From positions 1-57,620 of IMG/VR virus record IMGVR_UViG_3300031951_000180: DNA of 57,620 nt; one strand, 5' to 3'. Source of the stretch: a virus. Both the position numbers and the translations under genes were made by a program. Shown in pieces: positions 1 to 6,558 of this stretch. The first letter of the stretch is position 1. Every line of letters begins with the position of its first letter. The notes below the pieces were generated by a model. It saw nothing but the letters and a program-made list of their open reading frames with translations. It ran no database searches and was not told where the DNA came from.

Positions 1-180
1 CAGCTGGGCCGGCTCGATCGATCGCCCGACGTCGTCGGCTGCACCCTGGCTGCGGTCTGCCAGCTGGGCCGGCTCGATCGATCGCCCGACGTCGTCGGCT
101 GCACCCTGGCTGCGGTCTGCCAGCTGGGCCGGCTCGATCGATCGCCCGACGTCGTCGGCTGCACCCTGGCTGCGGTCTGC
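1..180. repeat. Three perfect 60-bp tandem repeats
   Basis: Positions 1-60, 61-120 and 121-180 are identical. The unit contains short palindromes (CAGCTG, CGATCGATCG, CGACGTCG). Its length is a multiple of three and the frames I checked stay open, so it could encode a 20-residue repeat running in from the left (plus frame 1 stops at 190-192), but there is no start codon or neighbour to support a gene. It could also be a contig-end assembly artefact or a terminal repeat. No copy is seen elsewhere in the window. Confidence 0.95.
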
Positions 181-297
181 CCCCGACCGTAGCAACCCCG
201 ACCGTAGCAACCAGAACCCCGACCGTAGCAACCCCGACCGTGAAAACCCGGAAATTCTCACGCTACCAAATGTCCATTCGACCCCCGATCGTAGAAA
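181..297. repeat. Degenerate 15-bp repeats (CCCCGACCGTAGCAA)
   Basis: Perfect copies lie at 181-195, 196-210 and 217-231; diverged copies lie at 232-246 and 283-297. The core CCCCGANCGT resembles the first half of the leaders found before the following plus-strand genes. The stretch 181-418 holds no convincing gene. The array could be iterons, protein-binding sites or decayed leader copies. Confidence 0.85.
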
Positions 298-329
298 CCC
301 GCGAAGAAAACGAGAAATAGATTTTAGGC

Positions 330-357
330 TTGACTCTGCAAGTGACGATGCTATTCT
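330..357 (+). promoter_or_regulatory. Putative promoter of the left-arm gene group
   Basis: TTGACT (330-335), 16-bp spacer, TATTCT (352-357). It is the first good sigma70-like pair upstream of the first plus-strand gene and lies just before the leader hairpin at 366-383. Confidence 0.55.
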
Positions 358-365
358 TACTGCGT

Positions 366-418
366 GGCCGGGAAACCCCGGCCGTGGAAACGAGAACCCC
401 GTAAGAGGAAACGCGACG
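366..418 (+). promoter_or_regulatory. Leader module of the first accessory gene
   Basis: A hairpin GGCCGGG-AAAC-CCCGGCC (366-383) is followed by CGTGGAAACGAG and the GA-rich ribosome binding site GTAAGAGGAAACGCGACG just before ATG 419. The loop flank, the middle and the ribosome binding site each carry GGA. Confidence 0.7.
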
Positions 419-850
419 ATGAAAATTTGGGAACAGGCTGACCGCGGCGGCTGCCAGTGTGGCGATTCGACCTGCGAGCCGCGGTGGCGGTATAGCTGGA
501 TGGTCGATCGTGCATATTCGACCCGGCGTGAAATGGTCGCGCTGGGGTGGAAATGGATCGGCGGGCGCCCGCGTGGCGTATGGGTGACGAATGACGCCGC
601 GGCCGTCGATGCATTCCGCCGGAGGATGGCGGCATCCAACCCCGGCGGCACGATGCCGGAGATCGTGAGCAACGGTACCCATGCGGCGATCGGCGCCCCC
701 ATGCACGACCTGCACGCCGCCCGCGTGGCGCTCGCCCGCGAATACCGCACCGCCGGCCTCGACGCCACCGTCGAAGTCGAGAACTTCGACGCGCTCACCG
801 CGGCCGAGCTGGCCGATGAGGTAGCCTACCTCGCAGACTTTCAAGGCTAG
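419..850 (+). CDS. Hypothetical accessory protein (143 aa)
   Basis: No family recognised. The N-terminus holds a C-x-C-x4-C cluster (GGCQCGDSTC, about residues 11-20) and several tryptophans, followed by a basic RRR stretch and an acidic, alanine-rich C-terminus. The start is set by the shared leader ending AGAGGAAACGCGACG-ATG. It is the first of a run of small plus-strand genes that probably act early in infection; that timing is inferred from position only. Confidence 0.8.
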   Translation: MKIWEQADRGGCQCGDSTCEPRWRYSWMVDRAYSTRREMVALGWKWIGGRPRGVWVTNDAAAVDAFRRRMAASNPGGTMPEIVSNGTHAAIGAPMHDLHAARVALAREYRTAGLDATVEVENFDALTAAELADEVAYLADFQG

Positions 851-869
851 AGCATACTGTTGACGATTA

Positions 870-928
870 CGCTCCGGCCAGCGTGGCCGGAGCGCGGAAA
901 CCCGGAACCCGTAAGAGGAAACGCGACG
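870..928 (+). promoter_or_regulatory. Leader module with 11-bp hairpin
   Basis: CGCTCCGGCCA (870-880), loop GCG, TGGCCGGAGCG (884-894), then GCGGAAACCCGGAAC and the ribosome binding site TAAGAGGAAACGCGACG before ATG 929. The stem starts 20 nt after the previous stop and has no U-tract, so it is not a classical intrinsic terminator. Confidence 0.7.
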
Positions 929-1567
929 ATGAAACAGAATGAAATCAAAATCGGGATGGTGGCGGTCGTGAAGGTCGGCGGCCGCCTGGCCCGCGTCACG
1001 GTGCTGCGCGAGCTGCCGACCCGATACGATCGCCGCCGGAAGTTTGCCTGCCTCACGCACGATACCCGTCGCGAGATCACGGCCACCGCGGCCCGTCTGC
1101 GGCCCGCGCCCGGCTCGCCGGAAGATGATGCCAGCCGGAGCCGAGCGGCCGCCGCGGCGGCTCGCAGGAGCCGGCAGGAGGAGCCGCGGGCATTCGCGCT
1201 GCCCGAGGGAATAACGGCCGCCCTCGTCGATGCCCGGCCCGTGCCCGGCATGATCTCCCGAGTCGGTCGCATGCCCGTGATGGCGATTTATGAAACCGAC
1301 CGCGCCGGCGTCGATCGCCTGGTCGATCGCCTGCATTGTGCCGAGTCGGCGGTCGAGGTCTGCCGCCGCATCCGCCGCGGCCTGGAGCGGTTCCAGTGGC
1401 ATACGATCCCGGCCACACTGCGGCGCGCTCTGATGCTCGCCGGCCTGGAGCGCCACGCCGCCAACGGGCAGCTCTACCGGGAAACGATGGGGCACGCCCC
1501 GCTGCCCAGTGAGCGCATGGTGGCCGATGCCGTCGGCATGGCCTGCGGCCTGGGCCGATGCCCGTGA
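929..1567 (+). CDS. Hypothetical accessory protein (212 aa)
   Basis: The longest left-arm gene. An in-frame ATG lies 69 nt upstream, but ATG 929 directly follows the conserved leader ribosome binding site, so I use it. The first 50 residues (IKIGMVAVVKVGGRLARVTV) look like a small beta-barrel such as a KOW/SH3-like fold. The middle is Arg/Ala-rich and probably disordered, and the C-terminal third is helical. No family or catalytic motif recognised. Confidence 0.8.
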   Translation: MKQNEIKIGMVAVVKVGGRLARVTVLRELPTRYDRRRKFACLTHDTRREITATAARLRPAPGSPEDDASRSRAAAAAARRSRQEEPRAFALPEGITAALVDARPVPGMISRVGRMPVMAIYETDRAGVDRLVDRLHCAESAVEVCRRIRRGLERFQWHTIPATLRRALMLAGLERHAANGQLYRETMGHAPLPSERMVADAVGMACGLGRCP

Positions 1568-1586
1568 GGCTACAGAAGACGACTAA

Positions 1587-1655
1587 GGTGGCCGGCGCGG
1601 TGCCGGCCACCCTGGACCGTGGAAACCCGAGAACCCCGATAGAGGAAACGAGACG
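1587..1655 (+). promoter_or_regulatory. Leader module with 10-bp hairpin
   Basis: GGTGGCCGGC (1587-1596), loop GCGGT, GCCGGCCACC (1602-1611), then CTGGACCGTGGAAAC and the ribosome binding site GATAGAGGAAACGAGACG before ATG 1656. Confidence 0.7.
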
Positions 1656-1928
1656 ATGAACACGACCCCGAAGAGCTACCGACTCGAGACGAACGGCGCC
1701 GACGACGGCCTGGAGGATGCGCGGTTCGCCACCCTCGCCGAGGCGCAGGAGCTGGTGACCGCGACGGAATACGGCGGCGACGGCTACCTCGTGCCGAAGA
1801 TCGTGCCGAGCGGCGACGAGCCGAACATCACCGCGGCCGACTTCCTGGCCGCGGCGTGGCCCGAGTATCCCGGCCCATGCCCCGAGGGAACCGATCCCGA
1901 GGACTGGTTCGCCGGCGCGAACGACTGA
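1656..1928 (+). CDS. Hypothetical acidic protein (90 aa)
   Basis: A small, strongly acidic protein with no recognised domain. The sequence DDGLEDARFATLAEAQELV resembles short phage proteins that carry a strand-helix repeat. The C-terminus is rich in Pro, Asp and Glu. It begins directly after a copy of the shared leader. Confidence 0.75.
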   Translation: MNTTPKSYRLETNGADDGLEDARFATLAEAQELVTATEYGGDGYLVPKIVPSGDEPNITAADFLAAAWPEYPGPCPEGTDPEDWFAGAND

Positions 1929-1945
1929 CCCGGCCGCCCCTGGTC

Positions 1946-2031
1946 CCGCCGGCGCCTGCGGCCGGCGGCGAGGGGGATGCCGGCGACGAGCCTGCCCCGT
2001 GGATGGAAACCCCGACCGAGGAAACCAGACG
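1946..2031 (+). promoter_or_regulatory. Leader module with 8-bp hairpin
   Basis: CCGCCGGC (1946-1953), loop GCCTGCG, GCCGGCGG (1961-1968). The conserved half GGATGGAAACCCCGACCG and ribosome binding site AGGAAACCAGACG precede ATG 2032. Confidence 0.6.
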
Positions 2032-2286
2032 ATGCCCAGCTATCTGATCAGATTCGACCGCGGCGGCGACGACGAGCGCTTCGATGCCGTCACCGACGAT
2101 GCCGCCCGCGATTACGTTCGCGAGCTGCTGCTCGACGAGGGCGCCGAAGAGGGCGACGGCGGATGCCTCTACCGCTGCGACGAGGGCGGCCGAGGCGAGG
2201 AGGAGTTCGTGGCCGAGGTTCGCCTGGGTGACGACGCAGAGCCGATCGACGACCCCTACTGCGCTGGCTGGGGGGGCAACGAATGA
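2032..2286 (+). CDS. Hypothetical acidic protein (84 aa)
   Basis: The start is placed at ATG 2032 because it follows the leader ribosome binding site; an in-frame ATG 33 nt upstream would put the leader inside the gene. The N-terminus SYLIRFDRGGDDERFDAVTDDAA resembles a beta-strand followed by a helix. There is a Cys pair around CLYRC. No family recognised. The stop overlaps the next start (ATGA). Confidence 0.75.
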   Translation: MPSYLIRFDRGGDDERFDAVTDDAARDYVRELLLDEGAEEGDGGCLYRCDEGGRGEEEFVAEVRLGDDAEPIDDPYCAGWGGNE

Positions 2287-2597
2287 CCCCGACCGCAGAA
2301 ACCTACCAGCTCTCCCCGCGCATCGCGCTCGCCCCCGGCGACGTCTTCCGCGTGGCCGGCGGCCCCTACTACCGCCTTGCAGACGGCCGCCGCGTGCCGA
2401 TGGCTGCCCGCGGCACCTTCCGCCTGGTGGAGGTCGTGCGGCAGCGGAGCCGCGTGTATCTGCTGGGCTACGGCCGCGAGGGCTGGGCGCTGCTGCACGT
2501 CGAGGGCCGCCGGCGGTCGGCGGTGCCGGGCCTCGTGGCTCGCCCGTATCGCGTGCGGCGGCTGAAAAAAATTCCGGCGGCGCGCAAGACGAATTGA
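2283..2597 (+). CDS. Hypothetical basic protein (104 aa)
   Basis: Coupled to the previous gene by ATGA. The first codons contain the sequence CCCCGACCGCAGAAAC, so a copy of the leader core is part of this coding region. The predicted fold is beta-rich (APGDVFRVAGGPYYRLADG), suggesting a small SH3/KOW-like barrel, with a basic tail RRLKKIPAARK that could bind nucleic acid. The function is unknown. Confidence 0.75.
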   Translation: MTPTAETYQLSPRIALAPGDVFRVAGGPYYRLADGRRVPMAARGTFRLVEVVRQRSRVYLLGYGREGWALLHVEGRRRSAVPGLVARPYRVRRLKKIPAARKTN

Positions 2598-2622
2598 CTA
2601 CTGGCGTAATTAAGTCTAGAGT
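2594..2622 (+). promoter_or_regulatory. Putative promoter overlapping the end of the preceding gene
   Basis: TTGACT (2594-2599), 17-bp spacer, TAGAGT (2617-2622). The -35 hexamer overlaps the stop codon of the 104-aa gene, and the promoter lies just upstream of the leader palindrome at 2650-2665. Confidence 0.55.
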
Positions 2623-2649
2623 TAGCACAGTCAGTGACGATACAAAGCA

Positions 2650-2708
2650 GGGGCGACGTCGCCCCGAACGTGGAAACGAGCACTACCCCCGAGTGGAGGA
2701 ACGCGACG
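2650..2708 (+). promoter_or_regulatory. Leader module with perfect 16-bp palindrome
   Basis: GGGGCGACGTCGCCCC (2650-2665) is a perfect palindrome that could be an operator or form a hairpin. It is followed by GAACGTGGAAACGAG and the ribosome binding site GTGGAGGAACGCGACG before ATG 2709. Confidence 0.65.
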
Positions 2709-2984
2709 ATGGGAGCCATGAAACGGTTTTACGAGGATTGTGCGGAGGCTGGCCGGTGCCCGCTGACGCGGGAGACGTTCGACTGGCTGGATGACGTCGA
2801 GTGCCTGCACCAGCTCGACTGGATCGGCTACTGCGAGCACGACCTGTTCGACGCCTCTGGCCGGATGATCGGCTACGAGGACTGCATCACGATGGAGTCG
2901 GCTCGCCGGCTCGTGGCCGAGGGGCTGGCGAACGACGAGATCAAGTTTTTTGTGGAGTGCTTCGGGGACTACTGCCCCGTCTGA
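2709..2984 (+). CDS. Hypothetical cysteine-rich acidic protein (91 aa)
   Basis: ATG 2709 follows the leader ribosome binding site; an upstream in-frame ATG at 2634 would swallow the leader. Seven cysteines are spread through the chain (EDCAEAGRC, VEC, GYC, EDC, VEC, DYC), so a metal-binding or disulphide-stabilised fold is possible. No family recognised. Confidence 0.75.
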   Translation: MGAMKRFYEDCAEAGRCPLTRETFDWLDDVECLHQLDWIGYCEHDLFDASGRMIGYEDCITMESARRLVAEGLANDEIKFFVECFGDYCPV

Positions 2985-3041
2985 CGACTGCCGCCCCGGC
3001 TCGTTGCCTGGGCGGTGCGATTGAGCGATGATTTCACCAGA

Positions 3042-3073
3042 CCCCCGGATGGGGGAACGAGAAGGAAAAGGGG
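3042..3073 (+). promoter_or_regulatory. Leader hairpin with GGA in its loop
   Basis: CCCCC (3042-3046), loop GGAT (3047-3050), GGGGG (3051-3055), followed by AACGAGAAGGAAAAGGGG before ATG 3074. A GGA exposed in a short hairpin loop close to a start codon is the arrangement known for CsrA/RsmA sites. Confidence 0.65.
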
Positions 3074-3532
3074 ATGACGATGATGACGCACGAAAACCTG
3101 ACCTGGCACCAGCTCCCGCGCGATGCGGGGCAGATTGTGGACGTGACCTACGCCGCCGACTGGGAGAGCGGCACGCTCTACCGTCGCTCGCACGATCGCA
3201 GCGACGGCGAGCAAAGCATCGAGGCTGCGACGATCACGGGCGGCGTGTTCGAGCCGCAGAACGGCATCCTGCCGGATGTCAGCGAGTGGGTGACCGGCGA
3301 AGCGGTGTACGAGTGGACGATCCGCACCGACGCCGGCACAACGACCGTCACGGCCCCCGACGCCGACGCCGCTGCGGTGGCCTGGGCGGCCGGCGAGGGC
3401 GTGGCCGGAGTGCATGACCTTGGCTCGCTGATCTCGCACATTGAGGGCATCGACGGCGCGTGGCTGTGGATCGAGAGCACGATGGCGCCGGACGGCGAGC
3501 GAGTCTACGCCGGCCGCGAGAATATGCCCTGA
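3074..3532 (+). CDS. Hypothetical protein (152 aa)
   Basis: Three ATGs lie within the first four codons (3074, 3080, 3083); the first has the best-placed GA-rich site. The C-terminal half contains TIRTDAGTTTVTAPDADAAAVAWAAGEGV, a strand-strand-helix pattern similar to that in the 125-aa gene that follows (residues TTQVEAEASTYAEATALAAK), so the two may share a small alpha/beta module. No known family. Confidence 0.75.
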   Translation: MTMMTHENLTWHQLPRDAGQIVDVTYAADWESGTLYRRSHDRSDGEQSIEAATITGGVFEPQNGILPDVSEWVTGEAVYEWTIRTDAGTTTVTAPDADAAAVAWAAGEGVAGVHDLGSLISHIEGIDGAWLWIESTMAPDGERVYAGRENMP

Positions 3533-3584
3533 CGACCCGCCCGCAACCCCCGCCCGGCGAAACGCTGGCACGGGGGCGACGGGC

Positions 3585-3640
3585 GGGCCGACGCGGCCCC
3601 GAGCGTGGAAACCTAAACACTAGAGACGAGGAGAACGACG
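3585..3640 (+). promoter_or_regulatory. Leader module
   Basis: GGGCCG (3585-3590), loop ACG, CGGCCC (3594-3599), then CGAGCGTGGAAACC and the ribosome binding site GACGAGGAGAACGACG before ATG 3641. Confidence 0.65.
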
Positions 3641-4018
3641 ATGGACTACACGATTCAGCGCGAGAACGGAGCGGCCGTCAGCGCCTCTTATCAAGAGGCT
3701 GAGATGATCGAGGCCGCGACCCTGCGGTGGACGGGAGCCGCCGACCTGCCGGACGGCACCGAGTTCGCTGTCCTTGAGTTCGGCGGCGTGAAGTTCAAGG
3801 TGTATCGGTCTGCCGCTCCGGCGGCCGTGCGAGTGGTCTACTGGGCCGGCACGACGCAGGTCGAGGCCGAGGCGAGCACCTACGCCGAGGCGACCGCGCT
3901 TGCGGCGAAGAACCGGAACGCTCACGACCCCAGCTTCTACCAAATCGCCACGGGCAAAGAGCTGTTCGACGACGGCCGCGGCCTCCGCGGCGAGGATGAC
4001 GAGTTCTATACGGTCTGA
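3641..4018 (+). CDS. Hypothetical protein (125 aa)
   Basis: A small beta-rich protein (FAVLEFGGVKFKVYRS) followed by the strand-helix module VVYWAGTTQVEAEASTYAEATALAAK that also occurs in the preceding gene, and an acidic tail. Its start follows a copy of the leader module. No family recognised. Confidence 0.75.
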   Translation: MDYTIQRENGAAVSASYQEAEMIEAATLRWTGAADLPDGTEFAVLEFGGVKFKVYRSAAPAAVRVVYWAGTTQVEAEASTYAEATALAAKNRNAHDPSFYQIATGKELFDDGRGLRGEDDEFYTV

Positions 4019-4026
4019 TTCACACT

Positions 4027-4064
4027 GCCGCCCCCCGAGCGGCGAAACCAGAGGAGAGAAGACG
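4027..4064 (+). promoter_or_regulatory. Leader module
   Basis: GCCGC (4027-4031), loop CCCCCGA, GCGGC (4039-4043), GAAACCAG, then the ribosome binding site AGGAGAGAAGACG before ATG 4065. Confidence 0.6.
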
Positions 4065-4427
4065 ATGCGAGTCACGAGGCGAAAAGTTCCTGGCGAGGAG
4101 CGGTGGATCGTCAAGCTTGACGGCACCGCGGTGGGTGAGGTGCGCGTTCAGAACACGGCGGGCGGCACGTTCATGCCGTATCGCCCGTATCGCTACACCG
4201 ACAAGGTTGCGGATGACGGAGACAGCGTACTTCGGGCGCTTACTGCCCAGAGCACGCTGGATGGCGCCGTGGAGGCTCTGGCGATCGCCGGCAGGAAGCC
4301 GGCCAGTGCGGCAGTCAGTGATCGCGTGACGTTCGTTGGAGTTGGCATGGGCCAGAAAAAGACCGACGAGTACGCCGCCGGCATCCGCCGGCGGATGCTT
4401 GACGACCAGAATGGAGGCGACCGATGA
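4065..4427 (+). CDS. Hypothetical protein (120 aa)
   Basis: Begins after the leader ribosome binding site; longer in-frame starts overlap the previous gene. The N-terminus RVTRRKVPGEERWIVKLDGTAVGEVRV looks like two or three beta-strands, and the rest is helical with a basic C-terminal stretch (IRRRMLDD). It overlaps the next gene by ATGA. No family recognised. Confidence 0.75.
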   Translation: MRVTRRKVPGEERWIVKLDGTAVGEVRVQNTAGGTFMPYRPYRYTDKVADDGDSVLRALTAQSTLDGAVEALAIAGRKPASAAVSDRVTFVGVGMGQKKTDEYAAGIRRRMLDDQNGGDR

Positions 4428-4801
4428 TCTACTGGATTCTGTCCGACGTCGCCGGCGAGCATGGCCGGCGGCACGATGGTGACTGGGAGCCGCTCACGAA
4501 GCGTGATCCTGCGAGCGACGAGGTGGAGCGGTTCCACCGGCACCGCGATGCCGCGGCGAAGGCGAAGAAGCTCAAGGCGAAGGGCTGCCACTGCAAGCCG
4601 CTGCGGCAGGAGGGCGTCGTGTTCTTCTGGCGGCTGCCCGAGCGGGCCGGCGAGAGCGATCTCGTCGATATCGTCGAGTTCCGGTCGGCACGGCAGGCGG
4701 CGGCCTGGCAGAAGCGGGCCGTGGCCGAGGGCTGCGAGGTGATCGAGTGCCTGGGGGCGGCGAAGGCCCGTCCGGCGAAACGGAAGGGAGCCAAGAAATG
4801 A
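4424..4801 (+). CDS. Hypothetical protein (125 aa)
   Basis: Coupled to both neighbours by ATGA overlaps. There is a lysine-rich middle (AAAKAKKLKAKGCHC) and a lysine/arginine-rich tail ending RPAKRKGAKK, so nucleic-acid binding is possible. The fold between them (VVFFWRLPE, VDIVEFRSARQAAAW) is alpha/beta. The function is unknown. Confidence 0.75.
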   Translation: MIYWILSDVAGEHGRRHDGDWEPLTKRDPASDEVERFHRHRDAAAKAKKLKAKGCHCKPLRQEGVVFFWRLPERAGESDLVDIVEFRSARQAAAWQKRAVAEGCEVIECLGAAKARPAKRKGAKK

Positions 4802-4992
4802 CCAACCGCGTCACCCCCTACGAGGCCGGCTGGCTCACGCTGCTGGTGCGGCAGGGCATCTGCTCCGAAGACGAGGCTCGAGCGGCCTTTAACAGGGTCG
4901 CGCAGGCCGCCATCGACCAGCTCGAGGCCCGCCGGGCGGCGAAACGAGAATTGCGCCGCAGGCTCAAGAAACGGAAGCCCAAAGACGAGTAA
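4798..4992 (+). CDS. Small helical basic protein (64 aa)
   Basis: Start chosen at ATG 4798, which overlaps the previous stop (ATGA). The protein is almost entirely helical, with a very basic tail (RRAAKRELRRRLKKRK). It could be a small nucleic-acid-binding or accessory protein. It ends the coupled triplet that begins at 4065. Confidence 0.75.
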   Translation: MTNRVTPYEAGWLTLLVRQGICSEDEARAAFNRVAQAAIDQLEARRAAKRELRRRLKKRKPKDE

Positions 4993-5020
4993 TTGCCTAC
5001 AGGTCAGCAGTACGGATAAC
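4993..5020 (+). promoter_or_regulatory. Putative promoter of the 5112-5958 group
   Basis: TTGCCT (4993-4998), 16-bp spacer, GATAAC (5015-5020) followed by CTAC. The same GATAAC-CTAC -10 region occurs before the capsid gene. Confidence 0.55.
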
Positions 5021-5060
5021 CTACAGGCCAGCGTTACGCCGCGGACGCTGGCCGCCGGCA

Positions 5061-5111
5061 GGGGCGATGGACGCCCCCGACCGGAGAAACGAGCGGCAGG
5101 AGGATCGAAGC
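5061..5111 (+). promoter_or_regulatory. Leader module, GGA in hairpin loop, strong SD
   Basis: GGGGCG (5061-5066), loop ATGGA, CGCCCC (5072-5077), then CCGACCGGAGAAACGAG and AGGAGG (5098-5103), 8 nt before ATG 5112. Confidence 0.65.
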
Positions 5112-5420
5112 ATGGAAGGTGAGAAGATGTTCAAGGCGATCGCGTTCGTCGGCGACCGCGGCGAGCCTCGCGCCCACGTCGATGAGGTGACGATCATTGC
5201 CCGCGAGGATGACCGGATGCTGTTCGAGAACGAGCACGGCACGCGGCACTGGACGCACCCGTTCATCACCTGCGAGTCGATGCACCAGACGCGAGAAGCC
5301 GCCGAACTCTGGTGCGCCGACCGCCTGGAGGCCGAGGCGGCGCCGACGCTCGCCCTTGTCGCCAAGCTCCGCGAGCAGGCCGCCGCCCGCGTTGCCCGCG
5401 AGGAGGTCGTGAGCGTATGA
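5112..5420 (+). CDS. Hypothetical protein (102 aa)
   Basis: The AGGAGG site fixes ATG 5112 rather than an upstream ATG at 5067 inside the leader hairpin. The N-terminal half is beta-rich (MFKAIAFVGDRGEPRAHVDEVTIIARE) and the C-terminal half is a helix with coiled-coil character. No family recognised. The stop overlaps the next gene by ATGA. Confidence 0.75.
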   Translation: MEGEKMFKAIAFVGDRGEPRAHVDEVTIIAREDDRMLFENEHGTRHWTHPFITCESMHQTREAAELWCADRLEAEAAPTLALVAKLREQAAARVAREEVVSV

Positions 5421-5680
5421 TTGACCTAGCCCGTGACACCTGGCGAGCCGTGCTCGTCGTGATCGTCGCCGTGCTGCTCCGCGAGGTCTTCGCAGAGCGG
5501 CCGGCGGCGGCACCGGCACCCCCGACCGTGCCAACGAATGTGCAGTTTCAAGCCATGCCGGCGTGGCCGCAGCCGCAGCCCCCTGCGTGGCAACCAGTGG
5601 AACCTGACCGACCGCTGCGGCGCGTGGCCGCGGCATTGACCGAACTGGGAGACAGCGTGATAGGAGTCGTGCGACGATGA
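5417..5680 (+). CDS. Small single-pass membrane protein (87 aa)
   Basis: Start at ATG 5417, overlapping the previous stop. One membrane segment lies near residues 8-22 (WRAVLVVIVAVLL), followed by a long Pro/Ala-rich linker (PAPPTVPTNVQFQAMPAWPQ) and a short amphipathic helix. The layout fits an N-in membrane anchor with an exposed tail. Its role is unknown. Confidence 0.7.
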   Translation: MIDLARDTWRAVLVVIVAVLLREVFAERPAAAPAPPTVPTNVQFQAMPAWPQPQPPAWQPVEPDRPLRRVAAALTELGDSVIGVVRR

Positions 5681-5958
5681 GCAAAATAGACACAAGCCAG
5701 TATCTGACGATCGACGAGGCCGCCGAGGCCGTCGGCTGCAACCGGCGGGCACTGTACCGCTGCTTTCATCGCGTCGGCATCGACACCGTCACGACGATGC
5801 TCTTCGGCAAGAGGCTCGTGCTGCGGAACAAGCTCGACCTGATCAAGGCGAACTATTTCCCCTACTACTCAGAGACGCATCAGGCGATGGTGAAGACCTG
5901 GGGGGCGGCCGGCGGAACGGCGAAGGCGGCGAATCGGCGGAAGGCGCAGCAGGGCTAG
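5677..5958 (+). CDS. Helix-turn-helix DNA-binding protein (93 aa)
   Basis: The N-terminal residues 8-35 (YLTIDEAAEAVGCNRRALYRCFHRVG) look like a MerR/excisionase-type helix-turn-helix. The C-terminus is basic (KAANRRKAQQG). Likely a small regulator or excisionase-like factor. It is the last plus-strand gene of the left arm and its final codon overlaps the end of the convergent HNH gene by 4 bp. Confidence 0.7.
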   Translation: MSKIDTSQYLTIDEAAEAVGCNRRALYRCFHRVGIDTVTTMLFGKRLVLRNKLDLIKANYFPYYSETHQAMVKTWGAAGGTAKAANRRKAQQG

Positions 5959-6248
5959 CGCAGCCGATCCAAAGCGTGGCGACGCGAGTGGCAGGAGCGG
6001 TGGACGAGCCGCAGATTCTCAAGCTCGTCGCCACCACCGTCGGCCTTCTCTTTGATGTGATCTATATGGGCGTCTCTGTCGTCACCCTGCACCAGTTTGA
6101 AACACAACTGACAGACACCCCCGTCGCGGGCGATCACGGCGAGCCTGGTGCGCTGCCACGCGGCCGTGCCGTAGCCCCGCTGGGCTGAGTTGGGCCGCCG
6201 CTCGACGAGCCGCCGTCGTGGCCTAAACGTCGGGATTCGCCGAGGCAT
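5955..6248 (-). CDS. HNH endonuclease (97 aa)
   Basis: A compact HNH nuclease. The sequence shows RGYGTAAWQRTRLAVIARDGGVCQLC, then HIDHIKEKADGGGDELENLRLVHRSCHSRRH, which matches the H-N-H core with zinc cysteines of free-standing phage HNH proteins. Such proteins often help terminase, but this one is far from the terminase genes and may be a homing or host-DNA-cleaving nuclease. It is convergent with the HTH gene, with a 4-bp overlap. Confidence 0.9.
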   Translation of the reverse strand: MPRRIPTFRPRRRLVERRPNSAQRGYGTAAWQRTRLAVIARDGGVCQLCFKLVQGDDRDAHIDHIKEKADGGGDELENLRLVHRSCHSRRHALDRLR

Positions 6249-6558
6249 TTTTGGCCCACCCGGCCATGAGAACGCGATGGCTGTTCCGCGAGAACCACCA
6301 TTCGATGACGAGCTTCACGATCACGTTGATAAACGCCGACAAGACGATCATTCCGAGAACGCTGCCGTAACGCTTCCTAGCCTTCAGGCGGATGCGGGCG
6401 CGGACGACGTCTTCGACCTGCTCGAGCGGGCAGTCGGTCGGCCAGTCGGCGACGATCTGCTCGACGATGGAGTCGCGCAGGCCACCGTGCATGGCAAGAC
6501 GGAAGCCGCCGCGGCGGGCGACGTAGTCTTTCAACGGACGATAGTGCGCGTCGTGCAT
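6223..6558 (-). CDS. Small C-terminal membrane protein, holin-like (111 aa)
   Basis: Start placed at ATG 6558, 28 bp inside the preceding gene; a longer in-frame form is arginine-rich and unlikely. The N-terminus is soluble with heptad-like character (DSIVEQIVADWPTDCPLEQVEDVV). One hydrophobic segment near the C-terminus (SVLGMIVLSAFINVIVKLVI) is followed by WWFSRN. Its place after the lipoprotein and papain-like genes is compatible with a lysis role, but no holin family is recognised. Confidence 0.6.
   Translation of the reverse strand: MHDAHYRPLKDYVARRGGFRLAMHGGLRDSIVEQIVADWPTDCPLEQVEDVVRARIRLKARKRYGSVLGMIVLSAFINVIVKLVIEWWFSRNSHRVLMAGWAKNASANPDV

Noticed and set aside
1-297. CRISPR array
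   Set aside because: The 60-bp copies are directly joined with no unique spacers, and the 15-bp units are too short and unevenly spaced.
263-1495. Long minus-strand frame of 410 residues
   Set aside because: Antisense to two better plus-strand genes with leaders and ribosome binding sites; the translation is low-complexity Arg/Ala/Gly typical of GC-rich shadows.
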